A stretch of DNA of 64,000 nucleotides. Source: JBKBKN01 sp046294625. GTDB lineage: Bacteria; Bacteroidota; Bacteroidia; M30B66. The notes beneath the pieces were generated by a model, which ran no database searches, had not been told where the DNA came from, and saw only the letters and a list, made by a program, of their open reading frames with translations. Location of the stretch: contig JBKBKN010000014.1 in NCBI GenBank assembly GCA_046294625.1, forward strand, positions 1 through 64,000. Reading direction: 5' to 3'. The stretch's first letter is position 1. Each line of letters opens with the position of its first letter. The position numbers and the translations under genes were made by a program. Below, piece by piece: positions 38,501-45,573 of the stretch.

Positions 38501-40101
38501 GTTGCCCAACTAATTTGATAAGGTCCTTGTCCGGTTCCGGAAATGATGGTGCCACCTGCAAAATTCCAATTATAGGTAGCTCCGGCAGGAGCGCTTCCGG
38601 TGTATGTAATCGTGCTGTTTTGACCTACGCAAACCGGCCCGCTTGCAGTGAAAGTTGAGGTAGGTATCGGATTCACATTCACTGCAACTGTAGTAGTTAC
38701 CGATGTGCATCCCCCATTGCTCACAGACAAGGTGATGTTCTTAGGTCCTGACGTAGCCCAATTCACTTGATAGGGTCCCTGACCACTTCCTGACACCACG
38801 GTTCCTCCTGCAAAATTCCAGTTGTAAGTAGCTCCTACCGGCGCATTGCCAGTGTAGGTAATCGTGCTATTTTGGCCGATACATACTGGACCGCTTGCAG
38901 TAAAAGTGGAAGAAACAGGTGCTCCTATAGTTATGGGTAAGGTAAAATTTCCGCTACCGCAAGCATTCTGCGATACACTTAAAGAAGGTGAATAATTTCC
39001 TGCACTTGCAAAGGTTACCGTATGTGGTCCAATTCCTGTTGCGTTTGCGGGAGTGCCTCCTGCGAAGGTCCATGTAAAACTAGCTGTGGGTGGTGCATTT
39101 CCGGTATAGGTAAAAGTGACCGGTTGGCCTGCGCAGGCATTGCCTGTAGCAGGGTTGCTAACAGCGAAGTTCGCATTAACAGTGCTCCCAATACCTATAT
39201 TGAGTGTATCAAACAAAACAAGGTTACTACAATTAAAATTTACTCTACCAATGAGTTGTGTTGGTCCATTTACAAGATGTGAGATACTATTACCGGTGCC
39301 AACGGGTATACCATTGGCCAACCATGTCACTGTAAAATTTGGAGGTCCGCTCGGTGTATATCTTCTTGCATCATTGTTTGCAGTCCATACCGTTGCATTT
39401 CTTCCGGGAACTACTATTGCTGTTGTACCTGTCGCATTATGAAGACCTTGTGTAGCAGTTCCTCCAGCCCATGCCATACATACAGGTTTATTTGTGATGA
39501 AGTTTTCAATAATATTGGTACTCTCATAAATAACAATTTGAATAGTGCCATTCAAAGCAGTACATTGATATAAAGGAGTGTTTGTCCAGGTAACTACCAA
39601 ACGACGAAAAGGGGCAATCCCCTGTGTTTGATATCTAATGTAGTTTCCAACATTTGGGCCTATACCGGGGTTCCAGTCCATCCATGGTCCCATAATACAA
39701 TTTCTTGGTACTAGCCAAGATGTGCTCGGGATAGTTGCAGCGGTAAAGGCCATTGTTTGTCCCGGGCTAAATCCGATCCAACCATTTGACCCTATATAAA
39801 ATTGAGTATAAGTATTGCCAAAAAAGCAAAATGCAAAACCAATTGGTAAAGCGGGAGAAATGGCATCGTCAACTAGATTAACAGCAGTTCCGAAGTTGGT
39901 ATTGTAAGGGGCAAAAGGGATAGTTGAAATCGCGTAGTCATTAGTACTGGCAAATGCATTTGTCACATTGGCATTTACATTTACAACGGATCCATCGCAC
40001 ACGGTTAGGTTGCCAGATGGAGTAATACTGAATTGGGGTGTCTGGGCAACTAATGCTCTACATAGAGCCAGAATTAATATCAGAAGTAAACTTTTCTTCA
40101 T
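32599..40101 (-). CDS. Giant PKD-repeat surface protein with T9SS type B (gliding-motility) C-terminal domain
   Basis: The product is 2,500 residues. I start at ATG 40101, giving MKKSLLLILILALCRALVAQ as signal peptide; an ATG just before it is equivalent, and the frame upstream adds nothing plausible. Residues about 22-300 form an N-terminal domain (GFAFCFFGNTYTQFYIGSNG, common in Bacteroidota surface proteins). From about 310 to 2080 there are about 21 tandem PKD-like modules of about 84 residues, each with a pattern like ATYNWNFxGGTIxSGSGQ and GPYQxSW. More divergent modules and one canonical PKD (YSWNFGNGQTANG) follow. The last 90 residues, from FIPAAFSPNFDGLNDNF to the RGTVTLFR end, are the type B sorting domain. 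It is likely an adhesin or sheath component displayed through T9SS. Confidence 0.92.
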   Translation of the reverse strand: MKKSLLLILILALCRALVAQTPQFSITPSGNLTVCDGSVVNVNANVTNAFASTNDYAISTIPFAPYNTNFGTAVNLVDDAISPALPIGFAFCFFGNTYTQFYIGSNGWIGFSPGQTMAFTAATIPSTSWLVPRNCIMGPWMDWNPGIGPNVGNYIRYQTQGIAPFRRLVVTWTNTPLYQCTALNGTIQIVIYESTNIIENFITNKPVCMAWAGGTATQGLHNATGTTAIVVPGRNATVWTANNDARRYTPSGPPNFTVTWLANGIPVGTGNSISHLVNGPTQLIGRVNFNCSNLVLFDTLNIGIGSTVNANFAVSNPATGNACAGQPVTFTYTGNAPPTASFTWTFAGGTPANATGIGPHTVTFASAGNYSPSLSVSQNACGSGNFTLPITIGAPVSSTFTASGPVCIGQNSTITYTGNAPVGATYNWNFAGGTVVSGSGQGPYQVNWATSGPKNITLSVSNGGCTSVTTTVAVNVNPIPTSTFTASGPVCVGQNSTITYTGSAPAGATYNWNFAGGTIISGTGQGPYQISWATPGARNITLSVTQNGCTSTVTSQTVTVNPVPTNTFTLPSTICLGQAATISYTGNAPTGATYNWNFAGGTIVSGSGQGPYQISWATPGVRNVTLTVNNGGCTSTLSSQNINVQNAPTSAFTVTSPICQNANSTVTYTGNAPAGATYNWNFGGGTIVSGSGQGPYQISWPNSGTQIVSLTVTQGNCTSPLTTQNITVNPLPNASFTATPTVGVNSPATITYTGGAGPGATYTWNFSGGNIISGSGQGPYQVSWPTTGPRTITLTVTLNGCTATFTQNVNVVPSPSSAFTVTSPVCVGQTSTITYTGSAPAGATYNWNFDGGTIVSGSGQGPYQISWNTAGTKNISLQVIQGGISSTITTNQVVVNPIPTSTFTLPATACQNSAVAISYSGSAGAGATYNWNFGGGTIISGTGQGPYQVSWPTAGNRTVSLTVIQNGCTSAPSNQNINILPLPNANFTAVSPVCQGFVSTINYTGGAAAGATFNWNFDGGTIVSGTGAGPYLVNWNTIGNKNITLTVTQNGCTSPPFTQTVNVTNTPIASFSMTPNVVCQGVPVNFNFTGTAPVGATYNWNFGEGTIISGNGPGPYQVVFNNAGPQAVFLSVTSNGCTSPSVSQSFNVTPSPTASFDIAPQVCTGDNASLTFTGNASTGAIFNWNFGGAIVVSGTGAGPYNLQFPNAGSETITLNLSEGSCATPPFSQTVQALDPPTVQIDMANLGCTGELIQIQYTGNAGSGASFNWDFDGAQIISGSGPGPLQVVWNSPGDFNVSLSVEENGCPSATVTSTIQINQLPLFEIIAPAIAISGNSVSLMYGGVPPANANYVWDIENGNPATANGQGPIDVVWTTGGDQTVSLTVSVPGCATVAMQTPVTVLTGADVAFSMPQTVCENEMVTIQFTGQADASASFTWDFDGGTIISGSGEGPFTIIWGQPGTKNVTCQVTQFGIVSPIVAQSIIVNPIPTAFFNVSGLICSGQQVNLQYNGNATPAANYAWNFGNAQVVNNSNTAVQLLFPNSGIYSISLSVEENGCISDPYVLNIPVQPTPIAEFEMDSVLCENAQAIVIFTGSGAANATYQWDFAGSQILAGSGQGDYVIRWENAGQYELSLVINQHGCVSDTFFYNVTVNPNPVASFTLPSAVCVNEPFEVIFNGEASAAATFNWNFGGLNVLSGSGAGPYMLSSATPGSNTINLSISDLNCPSNLATSSVTIHDFPLASITYNGPAFENNPVSIQFNGSAQPQAQFSWNSPSATLIQGNSNSDIEISYASTGFYPVVLSIDQNGCIHTSDTLWVEVLPMPNAAIIGENAICSMNDLQLSYQGNATANAVFHWDFDGATVVSGQGAGPYELMWATPGNKTVTVYIVENGMESNIASHLVMVNLTPTAAFVMNDEACMHQQILVQYAGNGGANATYTWNFDGADIIAGAGMGPYDISFASAGMKAVSLQVSNGLCTSLAFIDSILIHHAPTASFIIPEQTCRNANVQLIYNGNAGSNATFLWNIDGNIQTVVPGQNQPLINWNEAGNKNISLTVIENGCSSLPQNNNIMVRALPNVNAGQDIQFCTGTPAQFNAVAEPGMTYTWSPGNYVMNVNDPNSGINYVGPHMNLYEQSYVLAGNDGFCTGFDTVHVRAVPTPVAHFPTPQPRCMNEQGINFQAGGLFMPNASFQWNFGPNVSTHIPTEKNPQNINFTTPGTHPISLLISQMGCISEIYTDSVVIHDIPLPRFAENNTKGCEPLLVSFMGEETQENLIYSWNFGNGQTANGQTVQHTYSHSGNGSMTVSLTVTDQNGCSNTLTKPELVNVYPKPYADFKINPSMIFLGNEVSVISLSQGGSNCLYIMNGQDSVYTCNTWYSFPNTGENTVELQVSNEFGCLDTAIKSISVDYGSDYFIPAAFSPNFDGLNDNFVIVAEGASDFSMIIFDRWGQEIFKTNDMNKGWDGRIGNSVLPAPLGIYTYLMTFKTKNNVPREVRGTVTLFR
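32617..32650 (+). terminator. Terminator of tRNA-Cys within the convergent coding region
   Basis: TGTCCCTCGC (32617-32626) pairs with GCGGGGGACA (32632-32641) with one G-T wobble around the loop ACTTC, followed by TTGTTTTTA. It lies inside the last codons of the convergent giant gene, whose stop is at 32599-32601. Confidence 0.65.
33990..39171 (-). repeat. Tandem PKD-like module array, about 252-bp period
   Basis: About 21 in-frame modules of roughly 84 codons. The block at about 37250-38850 is the most uniform: the coding phrase ATYNWNF followed by GGTI/VxSGxGQGPYQ recurs with few changes, while modules nearer the C-terminus (34000-36500) are diverged. This is a protein-domain array, not a CRISPR. 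Confidence 0.85.
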
Positions 40102-40104
40102 CAT

Positions 40105-40497
40105 TCGATCCGCATTTATTGGTATGACTGCACACTTATTAATCATCACTACAAAGTACGAGCAGATGAATTTTTTGTCCTTTTGAGATTACCTTGATGT
40201 ATTACTTATGTAAGAATATAAGCATATTCCACGTCTATTTATATTCTAATATCCTTGAAATCAGGTGAGTGAATGACTTTTTTGATTTTCGGTTTTACAA
40301 AATGATGATGTAAGTTCAGGCTGCTGATAGAAGACATCTTTACTGAGCAGGGGGGCTATCTGTATCACCGTTTTTCTATGCTAAGCTTTAGAATACGGAT
40401 CTGATTGATGATGTGTTTTTAAAAAGTATTAACACTTTCTTAATACGCAGAAAAGGTTATTTTTGCCTCGACATTTGAAATAATACACACAAACAAC
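40105..40497. other. Divergent intergenic region between two T9SS genes
   Basis: These 393 bp hold no gene that I can support. On the plus side there is a TATTTTTG element at 40458-40465. On the minus side TACTTTG (one base short of the TAnnTTTG form) lies about 90 bp before the giant gene. A G-run (GGGGGG) lies at about 40351-40356. I see no strong hairpin and no RNA gene. Confidence 0.5.
40458..40465 (+). promoter_or_regulatory. Promoter -7 element of the PA-domain protein gene
   Basis: TATTTTTG, 32 bp before the ATG at 40498, followed by CC as at other promoters in this window. No clear TTG lies at the right distance upstream. Confidence 0.4.
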
Positions 40498-42687
40498 ATG
40501 AAAAAACTATTACTAATTTTCGGAATATTTGTGCTGAGCCTCAATCTTTCAGCGCAAGTAATTGTCTATGTAGAAGAACCTGCTTCATTAGAAGGCAGTC
40601 TCGAATTCACCTGGTCAGAGAACTGGGGGGCAGATTTGCTAAATCCGATCAACTCGATCCGTGGGGAGTTAGTATTTGTAACTGATGGAACAGCAGCCGA
40701 CTCTTTGGGTTGTAATCAACTAACCAATGCAAATGCTTTTTCTACAACCGTTTCTGGTTTAACGCTTACATCAGCAGGTGCTGGATACACCACATCTAAT
40801 AATGTTGCAACAACAACTACAGGTTCAGGCACTGGCTTAACCGTAAATATTGAAGCTGCACCAATCGGAGCTGTTACTGCCTTTAACTTGACTACTTTAG
40901 ATGGTGGAACCGGTTACAATAATTTGGTGAATGTTCCGACTTCAAGCAATGGAAATGGAACAGGACTTACTGTTGATATCACCACCGAAGATGGAGTAAT
41001 TATAGCTGTTCAAATCAATAATCCTGGAACAGGCTATGCACCAGGCGATCTCATTTCAATTGAAGAAGGCAATCTAGATGCGACAATTGAAGTTTCAACA
41101 ATTAGAAATGGTGAAATACTTTCAGTTACAATTGCGAATGCAGGTACAGGATATGCGCAAGGCGATGAAGTAATCATTAGTGGAGGTACTTCAGATGCAT
41201 CTGCAACAATTTCTGCTATTAATGGCAAAATTGCAGTAGTTTATCGCGGCGATTGTCAATTTGGAAGAAAAGCATTGAACGCTCAATTGGCAGGTGCTAT
41301 TGGCGTAATTATCATTAACAATGTGCCTGGGGGTCCTGTAGGCATGGCAGCAGGCGATGTGGGTAATGATGTTACCATTCCTGTGGTAATGATTACGAAC
41401 ACTTCAGGTGCTCAATTACGCAATGCTATTTTGCAAGGCGGTGTAATCACTTTTATTGGCAACAAAACAAGCTTGTTTGATTTTGACTTAGGTATTTTTC
41501 AATCTGACATTCTTAGGCCACTTAGTGGAGCTACCAACAGAGAATTGGCTCAAAATCAAGGAGACTACACTTACAAAGTGGGCGCTCGTGTAACAAACTA
41601 TGGAAGTCTTCCTCAATCCGGTGTTACGCTAAGTGCAACTATTCGCTTAGGAAACCAGACTTTATATAACAACACTTCAAGTGCGTTTAATATTAACCCG
41701 GGTGAAAACCTTTTTGTGTTGCTCCCTGACGCAAATTTCGCACATACCAATAATGGTCATTATGTGCTTACTTACACTGTTAACTCACCTAATCAGGATG
41801 AGTTTCCTTCTGATAACGAAGTTGTAGCGAGTGTGTATATGAATGATACACTTTTCACTTATGCAAGGGTTGATCGTACCACTAACACGATTAACAACAT
41901 TGCAGGCTATCGTTCCACTACCGCTACCAACAATTTCGATATTTGTTTAGTTTTTAGAGATGCAAATGCGAGCAGAACAAAGGTTCGTGGTCTTTGGTTT
42001 GCAGCTTCGACTGCTCCAGAAAATTCATTAGAAGGTGAGTTTATGCAAACACGCATCATGAAATGGAGCGATCCTTTCGTTGACTTAGACGACCCAGCAC
42101 TTGATGTGCAACAAATGGAAATTCTCGCAGAAGGAACATATGATTATTTTGAAAACATTCCTAACCAATTGGTTTATGTTCCTTTTGATGAAGCTATTCA
42201 GTTAGAAAACAACCAAAGATATGTGGCATGTGTGAGAACAATCAGCCAAAACGTATTCTTAGGATTTGATGCAGGTATTGACTATGAGCAAAACGTTGCA
42301 GAGTACAATCAGCCAATTTGGTTAATCCAGTCTAATAATACTTATGGCTTGAATGGTTTTGGTACGGATCTTGCCCCTTCTATCTCTCTTGATTTAGTGG
42401 AACTCACAGTTGGCGTTAATGAGCAGGTAAATGCTCCGGAGATTACTCCTTATCCTAACCCAGCACAAAGTTTTGTGATGATTCCTTTCAGCAACGAGAA
42501 AAAAGGAATTGCTGACCTTCAGGTTTATGACATCACCGGTAAAATGGTGTTAAGTGAGCGTGTAGACGTTACACATAACAACATCAAATCTTTAGGCACC
42601 AATCAATTGGAGAATGGCAACTACTTGTTCAGAGTAATTTATGCTGACGGTAGCGCGACTTCATTTAAAGTGATGATTTCAAAATAA
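40498..42687 (+). CDS. Secreted PA-domain protein with repeat insertion and T9SS type A sorting domain
   Basis: The 729-residue protein has a signal peptide (to about residue 19) and a protease-associated (PA) domain in two pieces. Residues 54-80 (GELVFVTDGTAADSLGC, then NQLTNANA) are the first strand region, and residues 242-310 (NGKIAVVYRGDCQFGRKAL, then IPVVMITNTSGAQL) are the rest. In related proteins these join directly. Here about 160 residues with four GTGY or GAGY motifs (about 96, 137, 177 and 216) are inserted. A beta-rich region follows (about 340-650), and a type A sorting domain closes the protein (PYPNPAQSFVMIPF, VYDITGKMVLSE). No peptidase domain is seen. A perfect terminator follows. 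Confidence 0.85.
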   Translation: MKKLLLIFGIFVLSLNLSAQVIVYVEEPASLEGSLEFTWSENWGADLLNPINSIRGELVFVTDGTAADSLGCNQLTNANAFSTTVSGLTLTSAGAGYTTSNNVATTTTGSGTGLTVNIEAAPIGAVTAFNLTTLDGGTGYNNLVNVPTSSNGNGTGLTVDITTEDGVIIAVQINNPGTGYAPGDLISIEEGNLDATIEVSTIRNGEILSVTIANAGTGYAQGDEVIISGGTSDASATISAINGKIAVVYRGDCQFGRKALNAQLAGAIGVIIINNVPGGPVGMAAGDVGNDVTIPVVMITNTSGAQLRNAILQGGVITFIGNKTSLFDFDLGIFQSDILRPLSGATNRELAQNQGDYTYKVGARVTNYGSLPQSGVTLSATIRLGNQTLYNNTSSAFNINPGENLFVLLPDANFAHTNNGHYVLTYTVNSPNQDEFPSDNEVVASVYMNDTLFTYARVDRTTNTINNIAGYRSTTATNNFDICLVFRDANASRTKVRGLWFAASTAPENSLEGEFMQTRIMKWSDPFVDLDDPALDVQQMEILAEGTYDYFENIPNQLVYVPFDEAIQLENNQRYVACVRTISQNVFLGFDAGIDYEQNVAEYNQPIWLIQSNNTYGLNGFGTDLAPSISLDLVELTVGVNEQVNAPEITPYPNPAQSFVMIPFSNEKKGIADLQVYDITGKMVLSERVDVTHNNIKSLGTNQLENGNYLFRVIYADGSATSFKVMISK

Positions 42688-42703
42688 GATTTCGAAGAAA
42701 TAA

Positions 42704-42748
42704 TTCAATTAAAAAGCGCGCCCTTCAAGGGCGCGCTTTTTAATTGAA
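42704..42748. terminator. Perfect bidirectional terminator
   Basis: A 22-bp perfect inverted repeat with a single central base: AAAAAGCGCGCCCTT on one side and its complement with TTTTT on the other. It lies between the convergent PA-domain gene and the phosphoribosyltransferase gene and can stop transcription from both sides. Confidence 0.9.
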
Positions 42749-42786
42749 CATTAAGCCATAAATGCGTTTAAATCCCTAGTACGATG

Positions 42787-43287
42787 TTAAATCAGTTTAA
42801 CGCTAAATTGACCCATCTGATGAGTAACTTCTACATGTTCCTGAAGCGTGGTGGATAAAGAAAGCCCAATATAATCTGCTTTTACAGGAAACCTGTTATG
42901 ACTTCGATCAACCAGCACCGCGCACTGCAACGATTTTAGATCGAAGGAAAGAAAATGCCTTAATGCGTAAATCATGGTCTTGCCCGAATTTTGCACATCG
43001 TCCACAATCAGTATATTGGTTTCTTTCCAAAGGTGTTCTGTAATGTCGGTCTCAATCTCCTGATCCATGGGATTGTTTTTATTTATTTTCAAGCCAAAAA
43101 CTTCTATTTGAATTCCAGAGATAGCCTTCAGCGATTCAGCTAAAGCTCTGGCAAAGTGTAAGCCATTTTCTCTAATTCCTACAAATACCAAGGCTGACTC
43201 ATCGAAATTCTTTTCCCAAATCTGATAAGCCATCCGTTCTATCTTTCTGTTAACTTCTTCAGGGCTTAAAATTTGTGTACCTTCCAT
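42787..43287 (-). CDS. PyrR-like phosphoribosyltransferase
   Basis: The 166-residue protein has the type I phosphoribosyltransferase core. The PRPP-binding loop reads ILIVDDVQNSGKTMIYAL (about 92-109), with a variable hood, and the PyrR-like tail VDRSHNRFPVKADYIGLSLS (about 126-145) is present. PyrR proteins regulate pyrimidine genes or act as uracil phosphoribosyltransferases; nothing here shows which applies. It stands alone with the SDR gene upstream on the same strand (54 bp apart). I do not see a PyrR-type attenuator in front of it. Confidence 0.75.
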   Translation of the reverse strand: MEGTQILSPEEVNRKIERMAYQIWEKNFDESALVFVGIRENGLHFARALAESLKAISGIQIEVFGLKINKNNPMDQEIETDITEHLWKETNILIVDDVQNSGKTMIYALRHFLSFDLKSLQCAVLVDRSHNRFPVKADYIGLSLSTTLQEHVEVTHQMGQFSVKLI

Positions 43288-43302
43288 GAACTAAAATTTT
43301 GT

Positions 43303-43310
43303 CAAACGTA
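43303..43310 (-). promoter_or_regulatory. Possible -7 element of the phosphoribosyltransferase gene
   Basis: TACGTTTG on the minus strand, 15 bp before the start codon. A TTG lies 24 bp further upstream, one base beyond the usual range. Confidence 0.35.
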
Positions 43311-43341
43311 CATAAAATCAACACTGCTTAGATGCAACATT

Positions 43342-44157
43342 TTATGAATCCGAAAGAAGTGCGCGCATTTTTTTGCTGATAAATTTTGTTGCGAAGCCCG
43401 GGCTCAGTCTATACAAGAAATTCATCATCGAAGCATCTTTTCCGACATATACCCTAATTTTATCCTGTTCCATGGCATTTAATATTTGCTGAGCGGCAGT
43501 TTTTGCCGGCAATGGATTAAATTTCTGCTTTTCTTTTTCATTATTACCCATATTGGGAGCTTTTACCCCTGAGTTTTCCGTAATATTGGTTCCTATTGCT
43601 CCAGGAAAAACCAAAGTTACCCTGACGTTGGTTTCCATCAATTCTGCATAAAGTGCTTCAGTAAGCAATTTAACAGCTGCTTTTGATGCGCCGTAAACAC
43701 TTTGACCCGGCACAGGCAGAAAACCACCCATGCTGGAAATATTGGTAATATGTGCTTGCTCACGCTTCAGCAAATCAGGCAAAAAGGCTTTAATCATGTT
43801 GATTGCACCATAAAAGTTAACATTCATTACCCTTTCAATAGCTTTGAAGTCGAGCTGATTGATTCTTACAAAAGGCTGGATCACCCCGGCGTTGTTGATG
43901 ATGCCATCTATGCCGTCTGATTGATTTCTGATTGATTCTGAAAAGCTGAGAACCGCGTTTCTATCTGCAATATTTAGCAGCTCAGTTTGGATTGATTTCC
44001 CTATGTCTGCGCATTCTTTTCTCAGATTTTCTATAGCCACTTGATTAATATCTACCGCAATAGGTTTGGCTCCGCGTTTCAGTAGTTCCAATACCAATGC
44101 TTTTCCAATACCATCGGCACCCCCGGTTACAATTATGGTTTTGTTTTTCAGTTTCAT
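43342..44157 (-). CDS. Short-chain dehydrogenase/reductase
   Basis: The 271-residue protein is a classical SDR oxidoreductase. Its N-terminal dinucleotide motif is VTGGADGIGKA (about 10-20), the structural NNAG motif is in INNAGVIQPF, and the catalytic Ser and Tyr-x-x-x-Lys appear in ISSMGGFLPVPG and VYGASK. After the core there is a basic C-terminal stretch (FLYRLSPGFATKFISKKMR) that could touch membrane, as in several SDRs acting on lipids. The substrate cannot be read from the sequence. It probably reads into the phosphoribosyltransferase gene. Confidence 0.88.
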   Translation of the reverse strand: MKLKNKTIIVTGGADGIGKALVLELLKRGAKPIAVDINQVAIENLRKECADIGKSIQTELLNIADRNAVLSFSESIRNQSDGIDGIINNAGVIQPFVRINQLDFKAIERVMNVNFYGAINMIKAFLPDLLKREQAHITNISSMGGFLPVPGQSVYGASKAAVKLLTEALYAELMETNVRVTLVFPGAIGTNITENSGVKAPNMGNNEKEKQKFNPLPAKTAAQQILNAMEQDKIRVYVGKDASMMNFLYRLSPGFATKFISKKMRALLSDS

Positions 44158-44326
44158 AGCATATAGTGATTTTGAGCAAATTGAAATAGTTTTTGTAAAA
44201 TTGGGTGATCTTTATCACTTATGCAATACAAAAAAGCTTTATGACAGGAAGCCATAACAAGAATTTTAATATGTCATCGCAAATGTGAAGTCCTTTATTT
44301 ATTATTGCAACTAATCAACCCGAGAA

Positions 44327-44848
44327 ATGAATCAACTCCGAAACTTTCTTTTTAAAGTGTTTTTTTCGGTTTTTGTTTATCTTTTCATCGACAACTATCT
44401 GTCGAAGTGGAGTCCTTTAATAGCCAAAGTCTGGAATTTAATGTTTCATTTGGCATTATTGCCCTTAGTTAAGGTCACAACTTTAGCTTTGAAAATCAAC
44501 GGGTATGAAGTCACCACAAATTACAATATACTACAGGTGGCAGGAACCGATGGCGTTTATGTAAACAATGCTGCTATCGGGGTTGGCTTTATGTTTTGTT
44601 TTGCAGTGTTAATTTTGTTTTATCCGGGAGGAGACAAGAGAAAAAAGCTCTGGTTCATTCCGCTTGGTGTGCTCGCCATTTTTATTTCGAGTGTGATACG
44701 CTTATATTATTTGGTGTCACGCGATACTACACCGGGATTGTATCTCATACAAGAACAACATGATTCATTTAGCATAGCTATGTTTATACTCATATTTATA
44801 CTTTGGTTTATATGGGTGCGGTTGGTGAATAAAATAAGTTTTAACTAA
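44327..44848 (+). CDS. Exosortase/archaeosortase-family membrane protein lacking the catalytic Cys
   Basis: The 173-residue protein has about five hydrophobic segments (about residues 8-20, 31-52, 82-99, 108-130 and 147-165). It resembles Bacteroidota exosortases in the order NAAIGVGFMFCFAVLILFYP, then SVIRLYYL, then a His (QEQHDS). In active members the first block carries Cys-x-Gly; here that Cys is Ala83 (Ala-Ile-Gly). Arg125 and His145, matching the other two catalytic positions, are kept. It is therefore probably not a protein-processing enzyme of the usual sort. It is followed 4 bp later by rdgB, so the two are likely co-transcribed. I am moderately sure of the family; an unrelated small membrane protein remains possible. 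Confidence 0.6.
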   Translation: MNQLRNFLFKVFFSVFVYLFIDNYLSKWSPLIAKVWNLMFHLALLPLVKVTTLALKINGYEVTTNYNILQVAGTDGVYVNNAAIGVGFMFCFAVLILFYPGGDKRKKLWFIPLGVLAIFISSVIRLYYLVSRDTTPGLYLIQEQHDSFSIAMFILIFILWFIWVRLVNKISFN

Positions 44849-44852
44849 AGCG

Positions 44853-45428
44853 ATGAACATTCTTTTTGCTACACACAATCTGCACAAAGCCAGAGAAGTA
44901 AACGACATAATCGGACGATCTTTTCAGGTGCTCACGTTAAATGATATAGATTTTCGGGATGAGATCACTGAAAATGGGAATTCATTTGCTGATAATGCAA
45001 TGATTAAAGCAAATGCCGGATTCATAGAGAATGGAATCCCCTGCTTTGCTGACGATTCAGGGTTAGAAGTGATGGCTTTGGGAGGAGCTCCGGGAATCCA
45101 CTCTGCTCGATATGCTGGAGAACCAAAGGATGATCAAAAAAACATCGAATTATTGCTTCGAAACATGTCTGAAAAGGTGGATAGAAGAGCCAGATTTGTT
45201 ACCGTTCTTTGCTTCATAAATCATGCTGGAACTCACTTTTTTGAAGGAGTATGCGAAGGTACAATTATTCACCATCCAAGAGGAAAAGATGGGTTTGGAT
45301 ATGATCCGATTTTTATACCCAATGGTCATAAGAAAACCTTTGCAGAAATTGATCCTTCAGAGAAGAACAGGATATCTCACAGGGGACAGGCTATGGAGAA
45401 ATTCAAAACATTTCTCCGCCAGAAATAG
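44853..45428 (+). CDS. rdgB: Non-canonical purine NTP pyrophosphatase (RdgB/HAM1)
   Basis: This cytoplasmic enzyme hydrolyses dITP, XTP and similar nucleotides to monophosphates, keeping damaged purines out of nucleic acids. The 191-residue length is standard. The motifs are intact: FATHNLHKAREV at the N-terminus, ENGNSFADNAMIKA, the metal-binding ADDSGLEV, SARYAG and the C-terminal GFGYDPIF with SHRGQAM. It follows the exosortase-like gene by 4 bp. Confidence 0.95.
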   Translation: MNILFATHNLHKAREVNDIIGRSFQVLTLNDIDFRDEITENGNSFADNAMIKANAGFIENGIPCFADDSGLEVMALGGAPGIHSARYAGEPKDDQKNIELLLRNMSEKVDRRARFVTVLCFINHAGTHFFEGVCEGTIIHHPRGKDGFGYDPIFIPNGHKKTFAEIDPSEKNRISHRGQAMEKFKTFLRQK

Positions 45429-45573
45429 ATTATGAACTGTTAAAAACGCATCTATTTGTCAAACAGAAAATTAGACTTCATCGCTTGATTTGTTGAAACT
45501 TTCACTTAACATCACACATGGTTTGCGGGGGTAGTATTGTATCTTAGCAAAACGCTTAACCATTCTTTTTTAC

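Noticed and set aside
34000..39171. Regular repeats with a period of about 250 bp, at first sight an array of CRISPR or satellite type
   Set aside because: The period is about 84 codons, the frame is open throughout on the minus strand and the repeated unit is a PKD-like protein module, so this is a domain array.
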